In this document: piece after piece, positions 33,604-42,297 of the stretch
How the letters are laid out: every line of letters begins with the position of its first letter
Numbering within the stretch: the stretch's first letter is position 1
NCBI RefSeq assembly: GCF_002910825.1
Contig: NZ_NEUB01000967.1
Span: 1 to 42,473 of the forward strand
Origin: Streptomyces sp. SM1
GTDB lineage: Bacteria > Actinomycetota > Actinomycetes > Streptomycetales > Streptomycetaceae
DNA length: 42,473 nucleotides
Direction: 5' to 3'
The notes under the pieces: generated by a model
Seen by the model: only the letters and a program-made list of their open reading frames with translations
Told to the model about the DNA's origin: nothing
The model's database searches: none
Position numbers and translations under genes: made by a program

Positions 33604-34343
33604 TGAAAGAGGACGTCTCCCGCGTGGCGGTGGTCTCCGGAACCTCGTCCGGGATCGGCGCGGCCGTGGCAACGGAGTTCCTGCGCCGGGAGTACACCGT
33701 CATCGGCCTGTCCCGGCGCGGCAACCCCGCCCTCGCGAAGGAAGAGGGCTACGTCGACCTCATCGCCGACTTGCGTGACGAAGAAGCCGTGCGCGCCGCC
33801 CTCACCTCCGCGGGCGACGCCACCGTGAACGGGGTCAGGGCCGTGGTGCTCAACGCCGGCTCCTCGCCGGAACCGGCAGACCTCGTCAAGGTCGAGTGGC
33901 AGGTAGCAGCGGACACCTACGAGACGAACGTACGCACGGCGCTGAACCTCATCCAGACATCGGCTCCGTTGCTCAAGCAGAGTGGCGGCGGCTCACTGAC
34001 GTTCGTCGGGGCGAGTCTGGCAAACGGCTACAAGCCCGAACGCTGGGCGTACGCGGCCAGCAAGGCTGCGATGACCACCCTGATGCGAGCGTGCTCGGTC
34101 GAGTTCGCCAACGACGGCGTCGTGGCGAACGAGGTACGTCCTGGCCCCGTGGCGACCGCCATGACGATGGCCGGGCTGGACGGCGAGGTGAACGAACAGA
34201 TCATCCGCGCCATCAACGCGGGATTCGGAACGGACTGGCTCAAGTCGCCGCGCACTGTGGCGGAGTGGATCGTCGCCATCGCTGAGTTCCCGCCGAACGG
34301 ACCCACCGGCCAGGTCTTCAACTACAGCCGCAAGGTTCTGTAA
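33603..34343 (+). CDS. SDR oxidoreductase
   Basis: 246 residues. NAD(P)-binding SGTSSGIG (13-20), LNAGSSPEP, the catalytic Ser in FVGASL and the YAASK pair are all there; RPGPVATAM follows. Translationally coupled to the carrier protein by TGATG, so it most likely oxidises or reduces the carrier-bound product of the P450, for example a beta-hydroxyl to a ketone, by analogy with NovJ/NovK. The RxG after the first strands (LSRRG) suggests NADP(H). Confidence 0.88.
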   Translation: MKEDVSRVAVVSGTSSGIGAAVATEFLRREYTVIGLSRRGNPALAKEEGYVDLIADLRDEEAVRAALTSAGDATVNGVRAVVLNAGSSPEPADLVKVEWQVAADTYETNVRTALNLIQTSAPLLKQSGGGSLTFVGASLANGYKPERWAYAASKAAMTTLMRACSVEFANDGVVANEVRPGPVATAMTMAGLDGEVNEQIIRAINAGFGTDWLKSPRTVAEWIVAIAEFPPNGPTGQVFNYSRKVL

Positions 34344-34368
34344 CCCAGAGAAAGGCAGACAGACACCC

Positions 34369-35190
34369 ATGTCGAACTACCCCTCCTCCGAGCAGCTGCT
34401 CGACCTGTTCAACTGGGCCTCTCCCGGCATGCTGGTCACCGACGCCGACGGCGCCGTGGTGCTGGCCAACAAGGCCGCCACGGAGCTTCTGAGGGACAAC
34501 GCTGCGGCCGGCAGCAAGCTCGCCGGTGTCCTGGGCATCGACGACTACGACGCCCTTCTGACGGCCGGGAAGCCGGTGGAGAACCAAAAGGCGGCCTTCA
34601 CGAACCCCGACTTTGCCTCCGGGTACGCCAACGTCGGCTTCGGTGAGGTCAACGGCAAGACCTACGGTTTCTGGGCCCTGCGCCCGGTCACCACCCATCC
34701 GACTCCCTCCCCCGCACCGGGCGAGGGCCCCTCCACCGCCCAGACATGGATCAACCAGGTGGACCAGTCCAGCGAGCCCTACACGCCGGTCGGTGAAGAC
34801 GCGGTCAAGTTCATCCAGGCGTACTACGACCACTGCCCGGTCGCCATCCACCTCATCGAGGAGGACGGCACGGTCGCCCACGCGAACTGGAAGGACATCG
34901 CGATCGTCGGGGCGAGCGAACAGCCCGACACCTACGTCGGACACCACATCCGGCACATCTACGCCGACCAGCACGTCGTGGAGGACTTCCTGGGCCGGTG
35001 GGGCGAGGACGCGCCGATCATCGACTTCCGCGCGGACTTCCTCAACAAGGGGGAGCGGGTTCCGGTAGTGATCTTCTCCACGGCCAAGGTCGAGAACAAC
35101 AAGCTCAAGAACACCCGCTGCTTCGTCTTCCCCGACAGTCACCCGGACCGCGAGCGGGACAAGGTCAAGGCGCTGGACCTCAGCTTCTGA
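34369..35190 (+). CDS. Tandem PAS-domain protein without output domain
   Basis: 273 residues. Two PAS-like cores: residues about 8-105 (WASPGMLVTDADGAVVLANKA) and about 148-262 (CPVAIHLIEEDGTVAHANW, with VGHHIRHIYADQHVVEDFL), joined by a Pro-rich linker. No kinase, cyclase or DNA-binding part. The second PAS is His-rich (HHIRHIY, QHVV), which could hold a heme or metal. Last gene of the biosynthetic operon, directly before a terminator and the nitrate genes. It could sense redox state, NO or a ligand, or be a small enzyme; not decidable. Confidence 0.78.
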   Translation: MSNYPSSEQLLDLFNWASPGMLVTDADGAVVLANKAATELLRDNAAAGSKLAGVLGIDDYDALLTAGKPVENQKAAFTNPDFASGYANVGFGEVNGKTYGFWALRPVTTHPTPSPAPGEGPSTAQTWINQVDQSSEPYTPVGEDAVKFIQAYYDHCPVAIHLIEEDGTVAHANWKDIAIVGASEQPDTYVGHHIRHIYADQHVVEDFLGRWGEDAPIIDFRADFLNKGERVPVVIFSTAKVENNKLKNTRCFVFPDSHPDRERDKVKALDLSF

Positions 35191-35299
35191 GCCGCACAGT
35201 GCCAAGAGTCGCGTTCCAGGCCGCCTCCCCGCCGATGTCCCCGGCCTGAGACACGGTTCACCCGCTCCCCCGGAACAGCGGTGCTCAACAGAAACGCCG

Positions 35300-35328
35300 G
35301 GCCCCGGCGAGCAACCCTCGCCGGGGCC
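35300..35328 (+). terminator. Strong terminator after the PAS gene
   Basis: 12-bp perfect GC stem (35300-35311 with 35317-35328) and 5-base loop, followed by TGTTCGTG. It separates the biosynthetic operon from the nitrate genes. Only 40 bp remain before narK, with no clear promoter seen. Confidence 0.85.
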
Positions 35329-35368
35329 TGTTCGTGCCCACAAAGCCCGTAACGCACTCGGAGTGAAC

Positions 35369-36745
35369 ATGGCTCACACATCTGCCCGACAAGACGGTTG
35401 GCTCATCGGTTGGGATCCCGAAGACGAGGATGCCTGGCACAAGGGCGGTCGTCGGATCGCCCGCCGCAACCTCGTCCTCTCCGTCCTCTCCGAGCACGTG
35501 GGATTCTCGGTATGGACTCTGTGGTCCGTCCTCGTTCTGTTCATGTCTCCCGAGATCGGTCTCGGTTTCAGCCCCGGCGAGAAGTTCCTCCTGGTGGCCA
35601 CACCTACCGTCGTCGGCTCGCTCCTCCGCCTGCCGTACAGCTACGCCGTGACCCGCTTCGGCGGACGGAACTGGACTGTGTTCGCCACCGGAATCCTGCT
35701 GGTGCCCACGCTGCTGGCCCTGTACTTCGTTCAGCGGCCCGGCACTCCGCTGTGGGTGTTCATGGCGATCGGTGCCCTGGCGGGCGTCGGGGGAGGCAAC
35801 TTCGCCTCCTCAATGACGAACATCACCGCCTTCTACCCACAGCGCCACCAGGGCTGGGCACTCGGTCTCAACGCGGGCGGCGGAAACCTCGGCGTCGCGG
35901 CGGTCCAGCTCATCGGACTCCTGGTCATCTCCATCGCGGGCGACACCCATCCCTCGTACGTCGCGGCCGTCTACCTGCCTCTGATCGTGGTGGTCGCACT
36001 GCTGTCGGCGTGGAAGATGGACAACGTCGATGCCGTACGAGCCGAGCCCGGCGCCCAACGCGAGGCGGCCCGAGACCACGACACCTGGTGGATCTCCCTT
36101 CTCTACATCGGCACCTTCGGCTCGTTCATCGGCTACGGCTTCGCTTTCGGCCTCGTCCTGCAGAACGAGTTCGGCGCCTCGCCCCGGGAAGCCGTCGGCT
36201 ACACCTTCCTCGGCCCACTGCTGGGATCCATCGCCCGCCCGCTCGGCGGCCGGCTGGCCGACCGCATGGGCGGCGCACGCGTGACCTTCTGGAACTTCCT
36301 CGGTATGGGTGCGGGCACTGCTGTGCTCATCGTGGCGGCCGGGCTGAACTCGTTCGGAATGTTCATCGTCGGCTTCACCGCCCTGTTCGTCCTCAGCGGC
36401 CTGGGCAACGGTTCGACGTACAAGATGATCCCGGCCGTCTATGCGAAGAAGGCCGAGGACGAGATCGCCTCCGGCCGCGACGCCGGCGATGCCTTCGCCC
36501 GTGCCCGACGCCTGTCCGGCGCAGTCATCGCGATCGCCGGCGCCATCGGGGCGCTCGGCGGTGCCGCCATCGACTTCGCGTTCAAACTCGCCTACACCGA
36601 TGGATCCGGCTCCGGCGCTCCCGCCTTCGTCGCCTTCCTTGCCTACTACGCGCTGTGCCTGACCGTGATCCGGGTCGTCTACCTCCACCGCATTCCGACC
36701 GCAGTCAAGGCCCCAGACATTGCGAAGGAAACCAGCCGTGTCTGA
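35369..36745 (+). CDS. narK: Nitrate/nitrite MFS transporter NarK type
   Basis: 458 residues, twelve predicted spans, nitrate/nitrite porter family. The family signature GVGGGNFASSMTNITAFYP in helix 5 and a second Gly/Asn-rich stretch LSGLGNGSTYKMIPAVY in helix 11 match both NNP signatures; LNAGGGNLGVA is also typical. It imports nitrate (or exchanges it for nitrite) across the cytoplasmic membrane. ATG 35369 has CGGAG upstream; a GTG at 35363 is in frame. The stop overlaps the nitrate reductase start by eight bases, so the two are coupled. Confidence 0.93.
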   Translation: MAHTSARQDGWLIGWDPEDEDAWHKGGRRIARRNLVLSVLSEHVGFSVWTLWSVLVLFMSPEIGLGFSPGEKFLLVATPTVVGSLLRLPYSYAVTRFGGRNWTVFATGILLVPTLLALYFVQRPGTPLWVFMAIGALAGVGGGNFASSMTNITAFYPQRHQGWALGLNAGGGNLGVAAVQLIGLLVISIAGDTHPSYVAAVYLPLIVVVALLSAWKMDNVDAVRAEPGAQREAARDHDTWWISLLYIGTFGSFIGYGFAFGLVLQNEFGASPREAVGYTFLGPLLGSIARPLGGRLADRMGGARVTFWNFLGMGAGTAVLIVAAGLNSFGMFIVGFTALFVLSGLGNGSTYKMIPAVYAKKAEDEIASGRDAGDAFARARRLSGAVIAIAGAIGALGGAAIDFAFKLAYTDGSGSGAPAFVAFLAYYALCLTVIRVVYLHRIPTAVKAPDIAKETSRV

Positions 36746-38825
36746 ACTGCCCGCTCCCATACCCGAGGCGAACACCCATTGCCCTTACTGCGCCTTGCAG
36801 TGCGGCACACAATTGCGTGGTGACGCCGCTGTCGGGGTCAAGGTGCAGCCGAGGGACTTCCCGGTCAACCTGGGCCGGTTGTGCCAGAAGGGCTGGACTG
36901 CCACCGAGGTCCTGAACACCGCCGACCGGCTGACGCGGCCGCTGGTCCGCGGAGCAGACGGTCGTCTCCAGCCAGCCTCCTGGGACACCGCGCTGGACAC
37001 TGTGGCGGAGGGCCTGAACCGGATCCGCACTCAGCACGGGCCGGATGCCGTAGCCGTCTTCGGCGGCGGTGGCCTGACCAATGAGAAGGCGTACCTGCTG
37101 GGCAAGTTCGCACGCGTGACCCTGGGCACGAGCCAGATCGACTACAACGGCCGGTTCTGCATGTCGTCCGCCGCAACGGCCGGCAACGCGGCATTCGGGC
37201 TCGACCGGGACCTGCCCTTCCCCGTCGCCGACCTCAGGAGCGCCCAGACCGTACTGCTGGCGGGGGCGAACGTCGCCGAGACCATGCCGCCGCTGATGCA
37301 GCACCTCGACCAGAGCCAACTGATCGTCATGGATCCCCGGCGCACTGCCACGGCCCAGCGCGCGGCACTTCACCTGCAGCCCGCACCCGGCACCGACCTC
37401 GCACTCGCCCTCGGCCTGCTGCACATCGCCGTCGTGGAAGGCTTGATCGACCAGGATTACGTCCGCAAGCGCACTTACGGCTTCGACTCCGCAGCGCAAC
37501 GCGCCATGGCATGGTGGCCGGAGCGAGTCGAGGAGATCACCGGTGTTGCCGCGAGAACTCAGCGCCGAGCGGTTCGCATGCTCGCCGAATCCCGGAGCGC
37601 GTACGTCCTGACCGGCCGAGGCGTCGAGCAGCACAGCAAGGGGACCGACACCGTCGCGGGGTTCATCAACGTCGCACTCGCCCTCGGACTGCCGGGGCGG
37701 ATCGGCAGCGGGTACGGGTGCCTGACCGGGCAGGGCAATGGTCAGGGCGGCCGGGAACACGGGCAGAAGGCCGATCAGTTGCCTGGCTATCGCTCCATCA
37801 GCGATCCGACGGCGCGGGCCCACGTCGCTCGTGTATGGGGCGTGGCACCGACCGGCCTGCCAGGTCCCGGGCGCAGCGCCTATGAGCTTCTGGACGTGCT
37901 GGGCAGGGAGCAAGGACCGCGAGGACTGCTCGTCTTCGGCTCGAACCCGGCCGTTTCAGCCCCGCACGCCTCGCACGTGACCGAGCGGCTCGCATCACTC
38001 GACCTCCTGGTCGTGGCCGACTTCGTGCCCTCGGAAACAGCCCGCATGGCCGATGTGGTGCTGCCCGTCACGCAGTGGGCGGAGGAGGAGGGAACCTTGA
38101 CCAGCCTCGAAGGCCGGGTGCTGCGCCGCCGTCCGCTGCTGCCGCCTCCGCCGGAGGTGCGAAGTGACCTTCAGGTCCTGCACGACCTGGCCGTGCGGCT
38201 GGGCGAGCGGGCCGGCCGCTACCCTGCTGATCCGCGCGAGGTCTTCGAGGAGCTGCGCGCCGCGTCCCGCGGCGGAAGGGCCGACTATTCAGGCATCACT
38301 TACGAGCGTCTGGACGCCGGAGAGACCCTGCACTGGCCCTGCCCGGACACTCGGGCGCCGCATCCGGGCACACCTCGGCTCTTCCTTGACCGGTTTGCCC
38401 ACCCCGACGGCAGGGCCCGGTTCGCAGACGTGGACTATCGAGGACCGGCAGAAGAGATCAGCCCCTCGTACCCCCTCTACGCGACGACCGGCAGGGTTCT
38501 GGCCCACTACCAGTCGGGAGCCCAGACACGCCGGGTCGCGGAGCTGAACGAGCCGGTTCCCGAGGCGTTCCTCGAAGTCCACCCCGACACCGCGGCCCGG
38601 TGCGGGCTGGCCGACCGGAGCCTCGCGCGGGTCACCTCCGCGCGCGGCGGTATGACGGCCCGGGTGAGGCTGGACGCGACGATGCGTCTGGACACCGTGT
38701 TCGTGCCCTTCCACTTTCCGGACGAAGGCCGGGCGAACCTGTTCACCCACCCGGCTCTGGACCCGCGCAGCGGCATGCCCGAATTCAAGGTGTGCGCCGT
38801 GCGGATCGCCCCTTACCAGGAGTGA
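36738..38825 (+). CDS. nasC: Assimilatory nitrate reductase catalytic subunit
   Basis: Reduces nitrate to nitrite in the cytosol with bis-MGD molybdenum. 695 residues from GTG 36738 (AAGGAA upstream). The [4Fe-4S] site is C15, C18, C22, C49 (CPYCALQC and RLCQKGW). The Mo ligand is C141 in the NasA/NapA-type segment YNGRFCMSSA. Molybdopterin domains end with the C-terminal barrel (PLYATTGRVLAHYQSGAQTRR). No Tat signal, so it is cytosolic and assimilatory and not respiratory NarG. It is followed four bases later by the flavoprotein that should donate electrons. Confidence 0.93.
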   Translation: MSELPAPIPEANTHCPYCALQCGTQLRGDAAVGVKVQPRDFPVNLGRLCQKGWTATEVLNTADRLTRPLVRGADGRLQPASWDTALDTVAEGLNRIRTQHGPDAVAVFGGGGLTNEKAYLLGKFARVTLGTSQIDYNGRFCMSSAATAGNAAFGLDRDLPFPVADLRSAQTVLLAGANVAETMPPLMQHLDQSQLIVMDPRRTATAQRAALHLQPAPGTDLALALGLLHIAVVEGLIDQDYVRKRTYGFDSAAQRAMAWWPERVEEITGVAARTQRRAVRMLAESRSAYVLTGRGVEQHSKGTDTVAGFINVALALGLPGRIGSGYGCLTGQGNGQGGREHGQKADQLPGYRSISDPTARAHVARVWGVAPTGLPGPGRSAYELLDVLGREQGPRGLLVFGSNPAVSAPHASHVTERLASLDLLVVADFVPSETARMADVVLPVTQWAEEEGTLTSLEGRVLRRRPLLPPPPEVRSDLQVLHDLAVRLGERAGRYPADPREVFEELRAASRGGRADYSGITYERLDAGETLHWPCPDTRAPHPGTPRLFLDRFAHPDGRARFADVDYRGPAEEISPSYPLYATTGRVLAHYQSGAQTRRVAELNEPVPEAFLEVHPDTAARCGLADRSLARVTSARGGMTARVRLDATMRLDTVFVPFHFPDEGRANLFTHPALDPRSGMPEFKVCAVRIAPYQE

Positions 38826-38829
38826 CGCC

Positions 38830-40173
38830 TTGAACAACGTCCTGATCGTCGACAACGGGGCGGTGGCCCAGCGGCTCGCGGAACGTATGCGCCACCACGG
38901 TTACGAGGGAACCCTCACCACGCTGGCGGCTGAACCCGCGGACTCCCGCCGCCGGCCGCCGTTCCCCTCCGGCACCCGCACGGTGACTGCCCTGGACCGG
39001 GAACGGCACCGGGTACTGGCACACGTGAGCGGGACGGAGACCGCGTATCCCTACGACACGCTGGTCCTCGCACCGGAAGCAAGACCCCTGATCCCTGGCA
39101 TCCCTGGTCTGGTCAGCGCAAAGGGGTACCTGACGGAGGGAGTTGTCGCACTGGGCACGGCCTCCGGCAGGGCCCGGATCACCGGCGACACCGTGGTCGT
39201 CCTCGGCGAGGACGCCCTCGCGGTGGAAACCGCCAGCACGCTCGCCGCTCGCAGCGTCGACACCACCCTGGTCTGCGCTTCCCCCTATCCCCTGTACACG
39301 CGGCTGGGCGAAACCTGCAGCGCAATGCTCTCCGAACAACTGGAGCAGGCCGGGGTCACCGTGATCGGCGGCAAGACCGCTGTGCGCCGCGTGCCAGGCC
39401 ACCTCCGTCTGGAGGACGGAACCACGCTCCGCGCCGACACGCTCGCCCTGTGCACCGGAGCCGCCCCCGACACCCGGCTCGCCCTCGACGCCGATCTGGA
39501 CGTACACGACGGCATCGTGGTCGATGACCAGTTACGTACGAGTGACCCCCGTATCCACGCCATCGGTGACTGTGCCGAGTACGACGGCCACCTCATGGCG
39601 GGCGTCGGTGCCGCCTGGGAGCAGGCCGAAACCCTCGCCGAGATCCTCACCGGCCGCGCTGCGGCGTACAGGCCTCGCCCGTCCGCGCTGCGCCTGGGCA
39701 CCGACGTGGCCGACGTGTGCACCATCGGCTCACTCGCCGATCTGCACCAGCCCGGCACTCGGCTGATCAGCCTCACCGACCGGGCCAACCGGCGCTATGC
39801 ACGTCTCGCACTGCGTGACGAGCGCGTCATTGCCGCCGTGCTGTTCGGCCTGCCGCAGGCCATCGCCACGATCAGACTGCTCCACCGGCAGGGGCAGCGG
39901 CTTCCCTCCGACCGGCTCGGCCTGCTGCTGGGCCTGCCTCCCAGGCCGGCGTCGCACAGCGCCGAAGTGAACGAGAACGCGCCGGTCTGCCTGTGCAACA
40001 ACGTCTCGAGGCAGACGCTGTTCCAGGCATGGCAGGCCGGCTCTCACACCGTCACGGCGCTCGCCGAGGCGGCCCGGGCCACAACAGGTTGCGGCGGCTG
40101 CAGCCGGTCCGTGGAGGAATTGTGCGGCGCCTGGGCGCGGGAAACCCGAAGCGAACTGGAGAAGGCATCGTGA
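38830..40173 (+). CDS. Flavoprotein with BFD iron-sulfur domain (NasB-like electron donor)
   Basis: 447 residues: pyridine-nucleotide-disulfide oxidoreductase fold, then a C-terminal BFD-type [2Fe-2S] domain with C387, C389, C421 and C424 (CLCNNVSR and GCGGCSRS). This is the layout of NasB, which moves electrons from NADH to nitrate reductase. The first dinucleotide motif is degenerate (VDNGAVAQ where GxGxxG is usual), and no FAD glycine motif is clear, so cofactor binding may be altered. CAIGDCAEYDGHLMAG-like IHAIGDCAEYDG is intact. TTG start with AGGAG. Leu235 is a TTA codon (39532-39534), so the gene may need bldA tRNA. Confidence 0.84.
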   Translation: MNNVLIVDNGAVAQRLAERMRHHGYEGTLTTLAAEPADSRRRPPFPSGTRTVTALDRERHRVLAHVSGTETAYPYDTLVLAPEARPLIPGIPGLVSAKGYLTEGVVALGTASGRARITGDTVVVLGEDALAVETASTLAARSVDTTLVCASPYPLYTRLGETCSAMLSEQLEQAGVTVIGGKTAVRRVPGHLRLEDGTTLRADTLALCTGAAPDTRLALDADLDVHDGIVVDDQLRTSDPRIHAIGDCAEYDGHLMAGVGAAWEQAETLAEILTGRAAAYRPRPSALRLGTDVADVCTIGSLADLHQPGTRLISLTDRANRRYARLALRDERVIAAVLFGLPQAIATIRLLHRQGQRLPSDRLGLLLGLPPRPASHSAEVNENAPVCLCNNVSRQTLFQAWQAGSHTVTALAEAARATTGCGGCSRSVEELCGAWARETRSELEKAS

Positions 40174-41372
40174 CGCGGACGCTCCTCGTCGCCGGGCACG
40201 GCATGGTCGGCCACCGGCTCGTCGACCAGCTCAGAGCCCTGGACACCGACCGTACCTGGCGCATCGTCATCGCGGCCGAGGAGCACTACCCCGCTTATGA
40301 CCGCGTCGGCCTCTCCTCCTATCTGGACGGCAAGAGCAAGAGTGACCTCACCCTTGCCGGGGCGGATCTCCTCAACGACCCCCGGGTGGACCTCCTTCTG
40401 GGCTGCCCTGTCGTTTCCGTGGACCGAGCCGCCCGTACGGCCCGGACAGCCCACGACGACCGCATCCCCTACAACGCCCTGGTACTGGCCACCGGCTCGC
40501 GTCCGTTCGTTCCCCCGGTTCCCGGACGCGACCTGAGCGGCTGCTTCGTGTACCGCACCTTCGACGACCTCGATGCCCTACGCGCCGCCGCGCGTCCCGG
40601 GCGCCCGGGCGTCGTCGTCGGAGGCGGGCTTCTCGGCCTGGAGGCAGCGAACGCCCTGCGTCTGCTCGGTATGCGCCCCCATGTCGTGGAAACGGGCCCT
40701 CACCTGATGCCGGCGCAGCTCGATGCGGGCGCCGCACGGGTGCTGCTCCGCCATGTCACCAGGCTTGGCCTGCGGGTGCACTGCGGCACGGCCACAGCTT
40801 CGATCGACGCCGGCGCCGATGGCAAGGTGCGTGCTGTCACGCTCTCGGACGGGACCGTCCTGGAGGCCGACGTGGTGCTCTTCGCCGCAGGCATCCGGCC
40901 ACGGGACGAACTGGCCGGCACCATGGACCTCGAGCGCGGCGAGCGCGGCGGCATCGCCGTCGACGATCTCTGCCACACCGGTGACGAGCGGGTATGGGCC
41001 ATCGGTGAATGCGCTGCCGTGAACGGACGCTGCCACGGCCTGGTCGCTCCCGGATACCGCATGGCCGACAGCGTGGCACGCCAGTTGACGGGGCAGACCC
41101 CTGAGCCCTTCGACGGCACCGACGCCTCGACCACTCTGAAGCTTCTCGGCGTGGAGATCGCCACCTTCGGCACCACCGGTCCCGACGACGGCCCCGCGGT
41201 CGAAGCCGTCTTCGCCGAGGGATCCGACCGCTACGCCAAGATCCTTCTGAGCCGGCACAGCGGTGACCTGCTGGGAGGAATCCTGGCAGGCGACACCGGT
41301 TCCTTGACGACGGTCCGATCACTGATCGGCCGTCGGCCCCCCGCGGACCTGGAGCAACTGCTCCTGCCCTGA
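40170..41372 (+). CDS. NirB-like flavin domain protein, no nitrite-reducing domain
   Basis: 400 residues matching the N-terminal half of NirB, the NADH-nitrite reductase large subunit: GHGMVGHRLVDQL, EEHYPAYDRVGLSSYL, VLATGSRPFVPPVPG, VVVGGGLLGLEAANAL, VWAIGECAAVNG, LGGILAGDTGSL. It stops at SLIGRRPPADLEQLLLP, exactly where NirB would continue into its BFD and sirohaem/[4Fe-4S] domains. No nirD is present either. Probably an NADH-oxidising flavoprotein that works with the BFD protein upstream. GTG start overlaps that gene's stop by four bases. Confidence 0.87.
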   Translation: MTRTLLVAGHGMVGHRLVDQLRALDTDRTWRIVIAAEEHYPAYDRVGLSSYLDGKSKSDLTLAGADLLNDPRVDLLLGCPVVSVDRAARTARTAHDDRIPYNALVLATGSRPFVPPVPGRDLSGCFVYRTFDDLDALRAAARPGRPGVVVGGGLLGLEAANALRLLGMRPHVVETGPHLMPAQLDAGAARVLLRHVTRLGLRVHCGTATASIDAGADGKVRAVTLSDGTVLEADVVLFAAGIRPRDELAGTMDLERGERGGIAVDDLCHTGDERVWAIGECAAVNGRCHGLVAPGYRMADSVARQLTGQTPEPFDGTDASTTLKLLGVEIATFGTTGPDDGPAVEAVFAEGSDRYAKILLSRHSGDLLGGILAGDTGSLTTVRSLIGRRPPADLEQLLLP

Positions 41373-41406
41373 ACCCTCCCCATCGCCATCACAAAGGAAC
41401 TCTGCG

Positions 41407-42297
41407 TTGAAGACGATCGCTTTCCTCGGCCTCGGCACCATGGGCAGTCCGATGGCTGTCAACCTGTGCAAAGCCGGATACACCGTGCACGGCTGGAACC
41501 GCAGCGACAACAGGACAGGGCCTCTGCTTGCGGCAGGCGGACGAACCGCCGCGTCGATACGCGAAGCGGTCCGCGACGCCGAGGTCGTGATCACCATGCT
41601 TCCGGACGCGCCCCAGGTCGAGGAGGTCGCCTACGGCCCTGAGGGAATCCTGGCCAATGCCCTGCCGGGGGTGCTGCTGATCGACATGTCCACCATCGCC
41701 CCGCAGAGTTCGATCGAACTTGCGCGCAACGCCGCCGCACACGACATCCGTGTCCTGGACGCCCCGGTCGCAGGCGGTGAGGCCGGTGCGGTCGAAGGAC
41801 TCCTGTCGATCATGGTCGGCGGTGATGCCGACGCCTTCGAGGAGGCAAGGCCGGTCTTCGAAGCCCTCGGCAGGACCATCACACACTGCGGTACCCATGG
41901 TCTTGGTCAAACAGTGAAAGCCGCCAACCAGTTGGTTCTCGCAATCAACATGCAGGCGTGCGCGGAAGCCGTGGTCTTCCTCGAGAAGTCGGGCGTGGAT
42001 CTCGAAACCGCCCTCGACATACTGAGCGGCGGCCTCGCTGGCTCGAACGTCCTCACCCGCAAGAAGATCACCTTCCTGAACCGCGACTACACGCCCAGCT
42101 TCAAGATGGGCCTCCACCACAAGGACATGGGCATCGTCACCGACACCGCACGTGCCATCGGTGCCGCCATCCCCCTCGGCAGCGTCGCTGCGCAGCTCAT
42201 GGCGTCCGCCGTGGCCCGCGGAGACGGAGGGCTCGATCACTCCGCCCTGCTGCGTGGCGTCGAACTCCTGAGCGGACACGGCCGACCGCAGGAGTAG
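41407..42297 (+). CDS. Beta-hydroxyacid dehydrogenase (tartronate-semialdehyde reductase/3-hydroxyisobutyrate dehydrogenase family)
   Basis: 296 residues. FLGLGTMGSPMAVNL (6-20) binds NAD(P), DAPVAGGEAGAVEG (about 117-130) binds substrate, and the catalytic Lys lies in GQTVKAANQLV (about 171). Common substrates are 3-hydroxyisobutyrate, tartronate semialdehyde or 2-hydroxy-3-oxopropionate; the sequence resembles the GarR/GlxR group. TTG 41407 follows AAAGGAA. It is 35 bp after the NirB-like gene and may share its transcript. In many Streptomyces the GlxR gene belongs to glyoxylate metabolism, so it may belong to the next, unseen genes. Confidence 0.87.
   Translation: MKTIAFLGLGTMGSPMAVNLCKAGYTVHGWNRSDNRTGPLLAAGGRTAASIREAVRDAEVVITMLPDAPQVEEVAYGPEGILANALPGVLLIDMSTIAPQSSIELARNAAAHDIRVLDAPVAGGEAGAVEGLLSIMVGGDADAFEEARPVFEALGRTITHCGTHGLGQTVKAANQLVLAINMQACAEAVVFLEKSGVDLETALDILSGGLAGSNVLTRKKITFLNRDYTPSFKMGLHHKDMGIVTDTARAIGAAIPLGSVAAQLMASAVARGDGGLDHSALLRGVELLSGHGRPQE

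Noticed and set aside
35369..41372. Respiratory nitrate reductase (NarGHJI)
   Set aside because: The reductase has the Cys-ligated NasA-type Mo site and CxxCxxxC at the N-terminus, and no NarH, NarJ or NarI genes are present.
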